Below are positions 17,948-27,274 of a stretch of 64,000 bases of DNA, one piece after another. The DNA comes from Aquitalea magnusonii (GTDB lineage Bacteria > Pseudomonadota > Gammaproteobacteria > Burkholderiales > Chromobacteriaceae). The notes under the pieces were generated by a model, which saw only the letters and a program-made list of their open reading frames with translations, ran no database searches and had not been told where the DNA came from. Within the stretch, counting starts at the first letter, position 1. Every line of letters starts with the position of its first letter. The translations under genes and the position numbers were made by a program. Where the stretch lies: NCBI RefSeq assembly GCF_003202035.1, contig NZ_QJKC01000002.1:62001-126000 (forward strand), read 5' to 3'.

Positions 17948-19378
17948 TCAGCCTCGCATCATCAGTCGCAGCAGCCATTGCACGGTGCGGCCATAAGGGG
18001 GCCGGGTCATCCAGCTGCCCGACCAGCGGCTTTGCTCGAATACCGGCTTGAGCTTGGAGAAGGTGAGAAAGCCTTCATAGCCATGGTAATGCCCCATGCC
18101 GGAGGCACCGACGCCACCAAAAGGCAGATCGTGCTGGATGACATGCAACACGGATTCATTGATGCACACCCCGCCGGAAATGGTCTGGTGCAGGGTTTTT
18201 TCGATACGCAGCGGATCGTTGTCGAACAGATACAGCGCCAGCGGCCGCGGCCGGGCATTGATGTAAGCGAGGGCCTGGTCGAAATGGTCGTAGCAGACCA
18301 CCGGCAGGATGGGGCCGAAAATTTCCTCGCGCAGCAGCGTGCAGTCGGCCGGGCAGTTCAGCACCAGGGTCAATGGCAGCTTGCGGGTGCCGGACAGATC
18401 CTCGGCGGCCGGGTTGATCTGGCGGATGTCGGCCCCGGCGGCGCGCGCCTCGGCCAGCCAGTCCTGCAGCCGCTGGTAATGGCGCTGGTTGATGATATTG
18501 CTGTAGTCCGGATTATTGGCCAGCGTGGGATAGGCCCGCGTCGCGGCCGCGTCCAGCATGGCCAGCAGCCGGTCGCGGTCCTTGGCATTCACCAGCACAT
18601 AGTCCGGGGCCACGCAGGTCTGCCCGGCATTGAACAGCTTGCCGGCAACAATCGACTCTGCCGCCCGGGCAAAATCGGCATCGCGCGCCACCAGTGCCGG
18701 CGATTTGCCACCCAGCTCCAGTGTGACAGGTGTGAGATGGTCGGCAGCCGCACGCATCACATGGTGGCCCACCGCGGTGGAGCCGGTGAACAGCAGATGA
18801 TCGAAGGGCAAGCGGGTAAAGGCTTGCGCCAGCTCCGGCCCGCCATTGATCACGCAAACCAGATCCGGCTCGAAGTAACGCGCCACCAGCTCGGCCAGCA
18901 ATTGCCCGGTGGCCGGGGTAAATTCCGACATCTTGATCATCACCCGGTTGCCGGCCGCCAGTGCGCCGATCAAGGGCCCCAATGCCAGAAACAGCGGGTA
19001 ATTCCACGGCACCACAATGCCCACCACCCCCAAGGGCTGTGGCAGCACGCGATTGCGCGCCGGGCGAAACCAGATGGAGACCCCGCGTCGCTGCGGCTTC
19101 ATCCAGCGCCGCAGCTGACGGCGGGCACTGCGCAATTCTTCCAGGCTGGGAAACAGCTCGCCCAGGCGGGTTTCCACGCTGCTGCGCTGGCCAAAATCGC
19201 TATTGATGGCGGCAATCAGCGCAGCGTGGTTTTGCTGGATCAGCTGCTCCAGCGCATTCAGCCAGCCCAGCCGGCGGGCCAGCACCGGAAAACGCTCGGC
19301 GGCAGCGGCGCGACACAGGGCGGCATGGGCATCCGGCAAGCTGAGCGCGTTTTCCTGCTGCATTGGCATGACATTCAT
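17948..19378 (-). CDS. Aldehyde dehydrogenase, LaoC/coniferyl-aldehyde-dehydrogenase-like
   Basis: A 476-residue NAD(P)-dependent aldehyde dehydrogenase. It has VVPWNYPLFLALGPLIGALAAG, the catalytic glutamate in TLELGGKSP and the nucleophilic cysteine in FNAGQTCVAPDYVL. The C terminus extends to a basic hydrophobic segment, as in membrane-associated fatty-aldehyde dehydrogenases. The ATG at 19378 is preferred over 19402 because a GAGGA box lies 9 bp upstream and the longer start would crowd the operator. It would turn the aldehyde made by the GMC enzyme into a fatty acid. Confidence 0.85.
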   Translation of the reverse strand: MNVMPMQQENALSLPDAHAALCRAAAAERFPVLARRLGWLNALEQLIQQNHAALIAAINSDFGQRSSVETRLGELFPSLEELRSARRQLRRWMKPQRRGVSIWFRPARNRVLPQPLGVVGIVVPWNYPLFLALGPLIGALAAGNRVMIKMSEFTPATGQLLAELVARYFEPDLVCVINGGPELAQAFTRLPFDHLLFTGSTAVGHHVMRAAADHLTPVTLELGGKSPALVARDADFARAAESIVAGKLFNAGQTCVAPDYVLVNAKDRDRLLAMLDAAATRAYPTLANNPDYSNIINQRHYQRLQDWLAEARAAGADIRQINPAAEDLSGTRKLPLTLVLNCPADCTLLREEIFGPILPVVCYDHFDQALAYINARPRPLALYLFDNDPLRIEKTLHQTISGGVCINESVLHVIQHDLPFGGVGASGMGHYHGYEGFLTFSKLKPVFEQSRWSGSWMTRPPYGRTVQWLLRLMMRG

Positions 19379-19416
19379 TGTGCTATCCTCGTGTTGTTCC
19401 ATCCGGCAAACGGTCG

Positions 19417-19436
19417 TTTAGAGCCACGACTCTAAA
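19417..19436. promoter_or_regulatory. Operator for the LaoR-like regulator at the catabolic operon promoter
   Basis: TTTAGAG-CCACGA-CTCTAAA has perfect 7-bp arms. On the reverse strand a promoter lies just upstream: TGACAA at 19467-19462 and TATTCT at 19445-19440, 16-bp spacer. The start site would fall inside the operator, the expected place for repression. Confidence 0.75.
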
Positions 19437-19484
19437 GCCAGAATAGCACCGGGAAATTTCCTTGTCACTCTCCGTGGACTACCC

Positions 19485-20690
19485 ATGCTGATCGATTTCT
19501 TTACCGCCCTGCGCGACGCCGGCCTGCCGGTATCGCTCAAGGAATTCCTGACCCTGCTGCAAGCCCTGCAACAGCAGGTGGCCTTTGGCAGCCTGGACGC
19601 CTTTTATTATCTGGCACGCACCACGCTGATCAAGGACGAAAAACATTACGACCGTTTCGACCAGGTATTCGGCCATTACTTTCAGGGCAAGGCGCTGGTA
19701 CTGGATGATCTGCAAACCGAGATTCCGGAAGACTGGCTGCGCCAGCAGGTAGAGAAATTTCTCAGCGAAGAGGAAAAGCAGCAGCTGCAGGCACTGGGCT
19801 GGGACAAGCTGATGGAAACCCTGCGCCAGCGCCTGGAAGAACAGAAAGAGCGCCACCAGGGCGGTAACAAATGGATAGGCACCGGCGGCACCAGCCCGTT
19901 TGGTGCTTATGGTTACCACCCGGAAGGCATACGCATCGGCCAGGATGGCTCGCGCCACCGCCGGGCGGTAAAGGTGTGGGATAAACGCGAATTCCGCAAT
20001 TTCGACAATGCGGCCGAACTGGGCAGCCGCAATATCAAGCTGGCCTTGCGCCGCCTGCGCGAATTCGCCCGCGAGGGCGCGGAAGAAGTGCTGGACCTGG
20101 ACGGCACCATCGCTGCCACCGCCCGCAATGCCGGCCTGCTCGAGCTGAAAATGCTGCGCGAACTGCGCAATACGGTGAAGGTACTGGTGCTGTTTGATGT
20201 GGGCGGCTCGATGGACGACCACATCAAGGCGGTGGAAGAGCTGTTTTCCGCGGTGAAAAGCGAATTCAAGCACCTGGAGTATTACTACTTCCACAACTGC
20301 GTCTATGAAACGGTGTGGAAAGACAATCGCCGCCGCCAGGGCAGCAGTCTGTCCACCCACGACTTGATCCACACCTTTGGCAGCGACTACAAATTGATCT
20401 TTGTCGGTGACGCCACCATGAGCCCGTATGAAATCAGCTACCCCGGCGGCAGCGTCGAACACATGAACCCGGAAGCCGGTGAAGTGTGGATGCGCCGCCT
20501 GCTGCAGCAGTTTCGCCATGCGGTATGGCTCAACCCGGTGGCCGAGCAGTACTGGGACTACACCCAGTCGCTGCAAATGATGCGCTGCCTGCTACAGGAG
20601 CGCATGTATCCGCTCACCCTGGAAGGGGTGGACCAGGCCATGCGGGCGCTGAAGAAAAGCGCGCCGGCCAGCGCCCTGCCCCCGGTTTAG
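19485..20690 (+). CDS. VWA-domain protein, CoxE-like
   Basis: A 401-residue cytoplasmic protein. Residues 1-120 match the N-terminal region of bacterial VWA proteins (MLIDFFTALRDAGLPVSLKEF). The von Willebrand A domain begins near 235 with the metal-ion site VLVLFDVGGSMDDH and continues through YYYFHNCVYE and LIFVGDATMSPYE. Such proteins usually work with a MoxR-type AAA ATPase to remodel protein complexes, but no such ATPase gene lies in this window. It is divergent from the lao-like operon, with 106 bp between start codons, and its stop overlaps the next gene by 4 bp. Confidence 0.85.
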   Translation: MLIDFFTALRDAGLPVSLKEFLTLLQALQQQVAFGSLDAFYYLARTTLIKDEKHYDRFDQVFGHYFQGKALVLDDLQTEIPEDWLRQQVEKFLSEEEKQQLQALGWDKLMETLRQRLEEQKERHQGGNKWIGTGGTSPFGAYGYHPEGIRIGQDGSRHRRAVKVWDKREFRNFDNAAELGSRNIKLALRRLREFAREGAEEVLDLDGTIAATARNAGLLELKMLRELRNTVKVLVLFDVGGSMDDHIKAVEELFSAVKSEFKHLEYYYFHNCVYETVWKDNRRRQGSSLSTHDLIHTFGSDYKLIFVGDATMSPYEISYPGGSVEHMNPEAGEVWMRRLLQQFRHAVWLNPVAEQYWDYTQSLQMMRCLLQERMYPLTLEGVDQAMRALKKSAPASALPPV

Positions 20691-23557
20691 GCGGCAGTAA
20701 AGCGCTGACCGTTGCCGTCGAAGGCCCGTACCTGATCGCGACCGGCCAGCTTGGCCTCGTACAATGCCTGGTCGGCCAGAGCCAGCGCCACACTGGCCTC
20801 CTGCTGGTCGCGGGCAAAACAACTGACGCCGATGCTCACCCGCACCTGCAGTTCGCCGGCATCCAGCGCAACCCGGTGCGCGCGCACCGCCTGGCGCAAG
20901 CGCTCTGCCAAGGCCAGCGCGCCGGCCATGCCACAGCCGGGCAGCAGCACGGCAAATTCCTCGCCGCCCAGCCGGCCCAGTACGTCGACCTTGCGCACCA
21001 CCTGCTGGCAGATGTGGGCAAAGTCGCGCAGCACACGGTCGCCCACGGCATGGCCCCAGCTGTCGTTCACCTGCTTGAAGTGATCGATGTCCAGCATCAG
21101 CACCGCCACCGGATTGCTGAAACGCTGGAAGCGGACAAATTCATCCTCCAGCTTTTCCATGAAACTGCGCCGGTTGGCAATGCCGGTCAGCGCATCGGTG
21201 GTGGCCAGCAGCCGCAGTGATTCCTCCTGCAGCTTGCGACTGCTGATATCACGGTATACCCACAGCACACTGCGCAAGCGCCCCTCGATAAAGATGGGCA
21301 CATGGTCGCGCTCCAGGATGCGGCCATCGACCAGCGGCCACTCTTCGCCCAGCACCACCTCGCGCGAACGCTGCAATTCTTCCAGCCTTTGCAGCAGCCG
21401 TTGCGGGTCGGCGAACTGTCGCGCCGCCATGGCCGCCACCTGCACCCGGCCCAGATACTGGAGCTGCTCCGGGGTATAGCCGGGCAAGAACAGCTGACAG
21501 TACTGCTGGTTTACCAGCACCACCTCGCCATTGTGGTCCTCCAGCAGCATGGCGCCATGGAAGTTTTCGATGATGGTCAGCAATTGCCGCTGCAGGGTGG
21601 ACAGCGCCTCTTCGGCCTGCCGGCGCGCGGTGATGTCATGAATGATGGAAAACAACAAGGTGCGCCCGCCAGACTCCACCGGCGAGGAATGCACGTCGAC
21701 CGTGCGCAGCTGGCCATTGGCCAGCCGGTGAGTGAAGGTGAAATGATTGTGTGCCTGCTGCAGCGCCACGCCCATGGTGCCGCGTATTCTGGCCTCTTCC
21801 ATCTGGTTGATATTGCTCATCGGCATGCCGACCAGCTCGCCCCGGCGATAACCATAAAAGCGCTCGGCCGAGGGATTGGCATCCACGATCACCCCGCTGG
21901 CCGGATCAACCAGTATCATCACCGCACCGTGATTCTGGAACAGCATGCGGAAATGCGCCTCGCTGTTTTCCAGCAGCTTTTGCGCCTGCTTGTGGGTGGT
22001 GATGTCCTGCACGGTGCCGACGATGCGACAGACATTGCCATTGCCGTCCACCTCGGTGGCCTGGCCCTTGTCCAGTATCCACAGCACTTCACCGCTACGC
22101 CGCAGCAAGCGGTACTGGATCTGGTACTGATTGGCCTCACGCTTGAGCAGGGCGCGGATATTGTGGCGCACGGTGGCCAGGTCATCCGGATGGACCAGCG
22201 CCTGCCATTGCCCGGGATTGTCATGCAGCTCGTGGTAGTCGTAGCCGACCATATTGACCAGCTGCTGGTTGAAATCCAGCCGTCCCAGCGCCACATGCCA
22301 GTCCCACAGCCCGATATTGGCCGCGCGCATGGCCATGTCCAGCCGCTCCTGACTTTCACGCAGGGCTTCTTCGGTCCGCTTGCGCTGGGTGATTTCCGAA
22401 ATCAAACCATGCCAGCGCACCGACTGGTCATCCTGCAACTCCGGCGTGGCGCGGGCTTCCACCCAGATCAGCCGCCCATCCGGCAACAGCACGCGAAACT
22501 CGCTGATCCACGGCAGCTGGTAGCGCAGTGCCGATTCGCTCTCTTCGCGCACCCGCTGCTGGTCATCCGCAAATACGCGCCGCCACACCAGATCGGCATC
22601 CTGCTTGACCTGGGCCGGGGTGACACCAAAAATGGTCAGCACGCCGTCGCTGACATAGGAAAACCTGCCCTGTCCCTGCGGGGCGGACCAGAACTGATAG
22701 ATCATGCCGGGAGTATTGGCGGCGATCTTGGCCAGCCTGTCCTCGCCCTCCACCTGGTTGCTGACATCCATCCAGTAACCCTGCACCACATCGCCGGCAA
22801 CCTGCTGCACCTGCTCTTCCAACCAGCACCAGTGACCTGCACCATGCCAGAAACGATAGCGGCGGCAGGTAAAACCGCGTTCCTGGCCCAGCCGCCAGCC
22901 ACCGTCGGCCAGCCCGGCCAGCTCGTCCGGATGCAGGTGCTGCAGCCACCAGTCGGGCTCCAGCAGAATGTCTTCCGGGAAATAGCCGAGTATGGAGGCC
23001 ACATTGGGGCTGACTTCCACCACCACCCGCGGCTGCTGTACATGGCAGGCGAACGCCACCATCGGGCCATTGGCAAACAGGGCATGCTGGCGCGTCATCA
23101 GCTGCTGCAGACGCTTGAACTCGGTCACATCCTGCATCACCACCATATAGCCGCCGGCAGCGCCTGGCTCGACCATGGCGGTGATGGACAGATTGACGGT
23201 ATGCAAGCGGCCATCCTTGCCACGCAGCGGCCACTCCCGCGTCAGGCTGCGTCCGGGCTGCACTTCGGCAGTGAATACCTCGACAGCGTCCACCGCACGC
23301 CCCAGCCGGGCAGCCAGCTGCGCACGCTCCTGCTCCAGCAAGTCCGGCTCCAGCAGCACGCTGGGCAGTGCCTGCCCGCACAATTCATCAGCCCGGTAGG
23401 CCAGCAGCTTTTCTGCCGCATGATTGAACAGGATGATCAGGCCGTCCGCATCCAGTGCCATCAGCGCGGTGTCCGCCGCATTGAGCATCGACAGCAACAG
23501 GCCAGCCGTCGGCGGCTGGCCCTGTTGTGGCGTGCCCGAGGATGATGACAAGCTCAA
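20687..23557 (-). CDS. Multi-PAS diguanylate cyclase
   Basis: A protein of about 956 residues built from serial PAS/PAC sensor modules (around six, for example NAADTALMALDADGLI at the N terminus, TPGMIYQFWSAPQG, AANIGLWDWHVALGRLDFN and RMLFQNHGAVMILVDP) followed by a GGDEF domain with DIDHFKQVNDSWGHAVGD and the active motif RLGGEEFAV. It should make cyclic di-GMP in response to small-molecule, redox or light signals. No membrane segments are seen, so it is cytoplasmic. The start is uncertain: no ATG fits the N-terminal end. TTG at 23557 has a GGGAG box 6 bp upstream; TTG at 23626 would add 23 residues. The final codon overlaps the convergent VWA gene. Confidence 0.87.
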   Translation of the reverse strand: MSLSSSSGTPQQGQPPTAGLLLSMLNAADTALMALDADGLIILFNHAAEKLLAYRADELCGQALPSVLLEPDLLEQERAQLAARLGRAVDAVEVFTAEVQPGRSLTREWPLRGKDGRLHTVNLSITAMVEPGAAGGYMVVMQDVTEFKRLQQLMTRQHALFANGPMVAFACHVQQPRVVVEVSPNVASILGYFPEDILLEPDWWLQHLHPDELAGLADGGWRLGQERGFTCRRYRFWHGAGHWCWLEEQVQQVAGDVVQGYWMDVSNQVEGEDRLAKIAANTPGMIYQFWSAPQGQGRFSYVSDGVLTIFGVTPAQVKQDADLVWRRVFADDQQRVREESESALRYQLPWISEFRVLLPDGRLIWVEARATPELQDDQSVRWHGLISEITQRKRTEEALRESQERLDMAMRAANIGLWDWHVALGRLDFNQQLVNMVGYDYHELHDNPGQWQALVHPDDLATVRHNIRALLKREANQYQIQYRLLRRSGEVLWILDKGQATEVDGNGNVCRIVGTVQDITTHKQAQKLLENSEAHFRMLFQNHGAVMILVDPASGVIVDANPSAERFYGYRRGELVGMPMSNINQMEEARIRGTMGVALQQAHNHFTFTHRLANGQLRTVDVHSSPVESGGRTLLFSIIHDITARRQAEEALSTLQRQLLTIIENFHGAMLLEDHNGEVVLVNQQYCQLFLPGYTPEQLQYLGRVQVAAMAARQFADPQRLLQRLEELQRSREVVLGEEWPLVDGRILERDHVPIFIEGRLRSVLWVYRDISSRKLQEESLRLLATTDALTGIANRRSFMEKLEDEFVRFQRFSNPVAVLMLDIDHFKQVNDSWGHAVGDRVLRDFAHICQQVVRKVDVLGRLGGEEFAVLLPGCGMAGALALAERLRQAVRAHRVALDAGELQVRVSIGVSCFARDQQEASVALALADQALYEAKLAGRDQVRAFDGNGQRFTAA

Positions 23558-23763
23558 GACGGTCTCCCGGCATCGGTATGCAGATTCATGCTTTACTTTA
23601 TAGATGATGTTTGGAGTGCTCGGCAAAGTGCTATGAAATTAGCCTGCTTTGCTTGAAAAAAATAACAATAACCACATATTTAGCTTGAGCAATCAGCCAG
23701 TTGCGCCAACAATGAAGACAGAGGTCAGCCAAACAAGACCTCAGCTAGCCGAGGGAAGCCGCC

Positions 23764-23910
23764 ATGGAAACCGTAATGATGATCCTTATGATCGCTGCCT
23801 TTGCCATCGTGCTGGGCATGCTGACCGCCCCGCTGGAGAAAAAGCGCGAGCTGATCCCCATCCGTATCCGCAAGGAAGACCAGCAGCCACGGCGCAGATC
23901 TGGGCGCTAA
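23764..23910 (+). CDS. 48-residue single-pass membrane peptide, unannotated
   Basis: An ATG at 23764 preceded by GAGGGAAG 6 bp upstream opens a 48-codon frame. It reads METVMMILMIAAFAIVLGM, then TAPLEKKRELIPIRIRKEDQ and a basic tail. The first 21 residues form one membrane helix, and the rest is a charged cytoplasmic tail (positive-inside). A perfect terminator begins 17 bp after the stop. Good ribosome-binding site, clean hydrophobic segment and dedicated terminator make it a likely real small protein. Function is unknown; it is convergent with ftsK. Confidence 0.6.
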   Translation: METVMMILMIAAFAIVLGMLTAPLEKKRELIPIRIRKEDQQPRRRSGR

Positions 23911-23926
23911 ACGGATGCAGGTGCAA

Positions 23927-23956
23927 GCAAAAAGGCAGCCACGGCTGCCTTTTTGC
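23927..23956. terminator. Bidirectional terminator, 14-bp perfect stem
   Basis: GCAAAAAGGCAGCC (23927-23940) pairs with GGCTGCCTTTTTGC (23943-23956). It can end both the small peptide gene and ftsK. Confidence 0.85.
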
Positions 23957-23971
23957 ATGGCGCGGCCTGTC

Positions 23972-26900
23972 TCAGAAATCGCGCTGCGGCACCAGTACCG
24001 TGCGGTTGCCATTGCTCTCCATGGCACTGACAATGCCGGCCGCCTCCATCTGCTCGATCAGCCGCGCCGCGCGGTTATAGCCTATGCGCAAATGGCGCTG
24101 CACGGCGGAAATCGACGGCTTGCGCGTTTTCAACACGATTTCCACTGCTTCATCGTATAAGGGATCGCTCTCGGTTGCTGCCTGGGTCTTGGCAGTGGCC
24201 GCAGCCGACTCCTCGTCCGCCTCGGTTTCACCAGTCAGCAAGCCTTCCACATAATCCGGCTCGCCCCACTGCTTGAGAAAATCCACCACCGCATGCACTT
24301 CGTCATCGGTGACAAAAGCGCCATGTACCCGTTGCGGATAGCCGCTGCCCGGCGGCAGGAACAACATGTCACCCTGACCCAGCAGGCTTTCCGCGCCCAT
24401 CTGGTCGAGAATGGTCCGGCTGTCGATCTTGCTGGACACCTGGAAAGCAATCCGCGTCGGGATATTGGCCTTGATCAGGCCGGTAATCACATCCACCGAG
24501 GGGCGCTGGGTGGCCAGAATCAAATGGATACCCGCCGCCCGCGCCTTCTGTGCCAGACGGGCAATCAGTTCTTCAATCTTCTTGCCGGCCACCATCATCA
24601 GATCGGCAAATTCATCCACCACCACCACGATGAAGGGCAGATTGTTCAGCGGCTCCGGTGTTTCCGGGGTCAGGCTGAAGGGATTGGTCAGCCGGCGGCC
24701 GGCCGCCTCGGCTTCGCGCACCTTGTCGTTGTAACCGGCCAGATTACGCACACCCAAAGCGCTCATCAGCCGGTAGCGACGCTCCATTTCGCCCACGCAC
24801 CAGTTGAGCGCATTGGCGGCCAGTTTCATGTCGGTGACCACCGGGGCCAGCAAGTGCGGAATGTCGTTGTATACCGACAATTCCAGCATCTTGGGGTCGA
24901 TCATGATGAAGCGCACTTCGTCCGGCGTGGCCTTGTACAGCATGGACAGAATCATCGCATTGACGCCCACCGACTTGCCGGAACCGGTGGTACCGGCCAC
25001 CAGCAAGTGCGGTGCCTTGGCCAGGTCGATGGCCACCGGCTGCCCGGTAATGTCCTTGCCCAGCGCCATGGTCAGCCGCGAGGCCGGTTGCTGGAATACA
25101 TCGGCGGAGAAGATCTCCGACAAGCGGATCATCTGGCGCTTGGCATTGGGCAGCTCCAGACCCATGCAGGTCTTGCCCGGAATGGTTTCCACCACCCGGA
25201 TGGAAGCCAGACCCAGTGCCCGCGACAGATCTTTCATCAGGTTGACCACCTGGTTGCCACGCACGCCAACGGCCGGTTCCACCTCGTAACGGGTAATCAC
25301 CGGTCCGGCATAGGCATCCACCACACTGACCTTGACCTTGAACTCGGCCAGTTTTTCCTCGATCAGGATGCCGCGCTCCAGCAATTCGTCTTCCGACACC
25401 ACGGTGGTGGCTTCTTCGGCCGGGCGCAGCAGGTCCAGCCCCGGCAGGCAGTCTTCACCATAAATCACCGGCAGGCTGGAACGATGGGCGGCAGCGGGCG
25501 GCAGGCTCCATGGCAGCGCAGCATCCGCCACGCTTGCCACTGCCGGCTGCTGCGGCACAGCCAGCGACTCGGCCACTACGGCGGTCACTTCGCTGCTGGC
25601 GGTAGCCGCGGCAGCGGGTGGCAAATCAGTCTCATCCAGCAGGTGCCACACCAGATTACTCGACGGCTTGCTGGCGGGGGCCGCCGCGGGCGGGTTCTCG
25701 CGGATCATCGACCACGGCAAGACCGGCTCGGCAGCAGGCGGGGGTGGCGGCGCGGCCGGGCGGACTTCACTGTCCTGCGGCGGTAGCTGCGGCCTCTGCT
25801 CGGGCCAGCGCCACGGCTGACGCTCCGGTTCCGCCTGCGGCACGGCCATGCTGGCCGGTGGCGAGGCAGGCATGCGCGGCGCAGCCAGCGGCTCCGCCGG
25901 CAGCGGGCTCACACTGCTGGCTTCCGCCACGACAGCGGGCGGCGGCTCACTGATGGTGACCGCGGCAACAGGCTCAGCCTGGCTTGCCGGCGCGCCCTGC
26001 TCCGCCGGTGGTAAAACCGCGGACGGGTCAGCTGGCTCGCCATTGGCAAACAGCTGCTCGGCAGCCATTTCTGCCACCTGCATATTCTCCAGCGCTGGCT
26101 GCGGTGAAGACGACAGTGGCTGCGCAAGCGGTGCAGGTGCAGCAGATTCAGCCGCACTGTGCGGCAAAGGCGCGTCGGGAATATCGGCCAGCGACAGGCC
26201 GGACAGCTGCGCGGCCGGCTCAAGCACCGGGGCGGGCTTGGCCGCTGGCGGTCGTGGCGCAGGCGGACGGATCCAGCCGGCATAAGCATTGCTTCTGGGC
26301 TGTTGCTCGTGCCGTACGATGGCCGGCTCGGAGGGGGGCGGGCTGACCCGCGGCGGGATCGGCTGGGTGATGATCTTGCGCGGAGCCGGATGCACCGGCT
26401 GCAACACCACGGCCGGCTTAGCCACCGGGGTCTCATGACTGCGGCGCTTGCTGTGCAGGGCATTGACCTGGGCACGCACTTCATGCGGATCGATCACCGG
26501 CAGCGGGCGCGGCTCGGGATGGCCAGACAGCGACTGGCGCTGTGCCTGACGACGGCGCGAGCCGTGATGCAGATTGTTTTGCAGCTCGTCCAGCCCGATG
26601 ACCGGCAGATTTTCGCCACGCGGCTGGCTGGGGGCTGCGGCTGATGGCTTGGGCTTGCGATAGCTGCGTACCAGTTCGACATGCGGCAGATCAGGCGCTG
26701 GCGTGGCGGGCTTGCCCTGCACGCGCGGGGCGGGGCTGGCCGGCGGCGGCGTGGGCACGGCGGCAGCGACAGCCGGCCTGGGCTGGGGCTGGGCACGGCC
26801 CTGCTCGCTGCCTGATGGCGGCGGCAGGCCGGGCTCCTCATCCGCCACGGTGCTGTCAAAGCGGATGGCCACCGGTTCGCGGCGGCGTTCGCGAAATGCC

Positions 26901-27085
26901 GCCGGCGTGATGTCCAGTTCTTCATCATGACCGGCACCCAGCACACGATCCAGCTTCTTCAGCAGGCGCTCACGCTGCAGCGACACCCGCGCACGCCAGG
27001 GGTGCCCTGCTCCCAGCATCCGCCAGGTCACACCTGCTGCCACACCCAACATCATCAGCCCAAGCACAAACCACACGATCAGCAA
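23972..27085 (-). CDS. ftsK: DNA translocase FtsK/SpoIIIE
   Basis: A 1037-residue motor that pumps chromosome DNA at the division septum. The N terminus has one hydrophobic segment ([20 protein letters not shown]) instead of the four or more of E. coli FtsK. A Pro/Ala-rich linker covers about residues 60-540. The alpha-beta motor has Walker [18 protein letters not shown] near residue 700 and Walker [15 protein letters not shown]. The C terminus has the winged-helix gamma domain ([21 protein letters not shown]). Translation appears to start at TTG (27085) behind GAGGAAAGAGG. A second FtsK with full membrane domain may exist elsewhere. Confidence 0.92.
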   Translation of the reverse strand: MLIVWFVLGLMMLGVAAGVTWRMLGAGHPWRARVSLQRERLLKKLDRVLGAGHDEELDITPAAFRERRREPVAIRFDSTVADEEPGLPPPSGSEQGRAQPQPRPAVAAAVPTPPPASPAPRVQGKPATPAPDLPHVELVRSYRKPKPSAAAPSQPRGENLPVIGLDELQNNLHHGSRRRQAQRQSLSGHPEPRPLPVIDPHEVRAQVNALHSKRRSHETPVAKPAVVLQPVHPAPRKIITQPIPPRVSPPPSEPAIVRHEQQPRSNAYAGWIRPPAPRPPAAKPAPVLEPAAQLSGLSLADIPDAPLPHSAAESAAPAPLAQPLSSSPQPALENMQVAEMAAEQLFANGEPADPSAVLPPAEQGAPASQAEPVAAVTISEPPPAVVAEASSVSPLPAEPLAAPRMPASPPASMAVPQAEPERQPWRWPEQRPQLPPQDSEVRPAAPPPPPAAEPVLPWSMIRENPPAAAPASKPSSNLVWHLLDETDLPPAAAATASSEVTAVVAESLAVPQQPAVASVADAALPWSLPPAAAHRSSLPVIYGEDCLPGLDLLRPAEEATTVVSEDELLERGILIEEKLAEFKVKVSVVDAYAGPVITRYEVEPAVGVRGNQVVNLMKDLSRALGLASIRVVETIPGKTCMGLELPNAKRQMIRLSEIFSADVFQQPASRLTMALGKDITGQPVAIDLAKAPHLLVAGTTGSGKSVGVNAMILSMLYKATPDEVRFIMIDPKMLELSVYNDIPHLLAPVVTDMKLAANALNWCVGEMERRYRLMSALGVRNLAGYNDKVREAEAAGRRLTNPFSLTPETPEPLNNLPFIVVVVDEFADLMMVAGKKIEELIARLAQKARAAGIHLILATQRPSVDVITGLIKANIPTRIAFQVSSKIDSRTILDQMGAESLLGQGDMLFLPPGSGYPQRVHGAFVTDDEVHAVVDFLKQWGEPDYVEGLLTGETEADEESAAATAKTQAATESDPLYDEAVEIVLKTRKPSISAVQRHLRIGYNRAARLIEQMEAAGIVSAMESNGNRTVLVPQRDF

Positions 27086-27225
27086 CCTCTTTCCTCATTC
27101 TGCCGTAGTCGCGCAAACCAGCCCAAGGCCAATTCCGCAGCACACGACAGGGGCAATCCAAAGCGCCGATTGTACCCGTTTTTGACTGCGCTTCGCATGG
27201 CCGCACCGCGCAAACGGCGGCATAA

Positions 27226-27253
27226 ACAAAAAAACCCCGCACAGGGCGGGGTT
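27226..27253 (-). terminator. Terminator of acnB
   Basis: On the reverse strand AACCCCGCC and GCGGGGTT enclose CTGT and run into seven Ts, 22 bp past the acnB stop. Confidence 0.8.
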
Positions 27254-27274
27254 CTTGTCGATCAGCGCTCGGGA

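Noticed and set aside
21302-23545. 747-codon forward frame opposite the diguanylate cyclase
   Set aside because: It is the antisense shadow of a well-supported multi-PAS protein; His/Gln-rich low-complexity translation.
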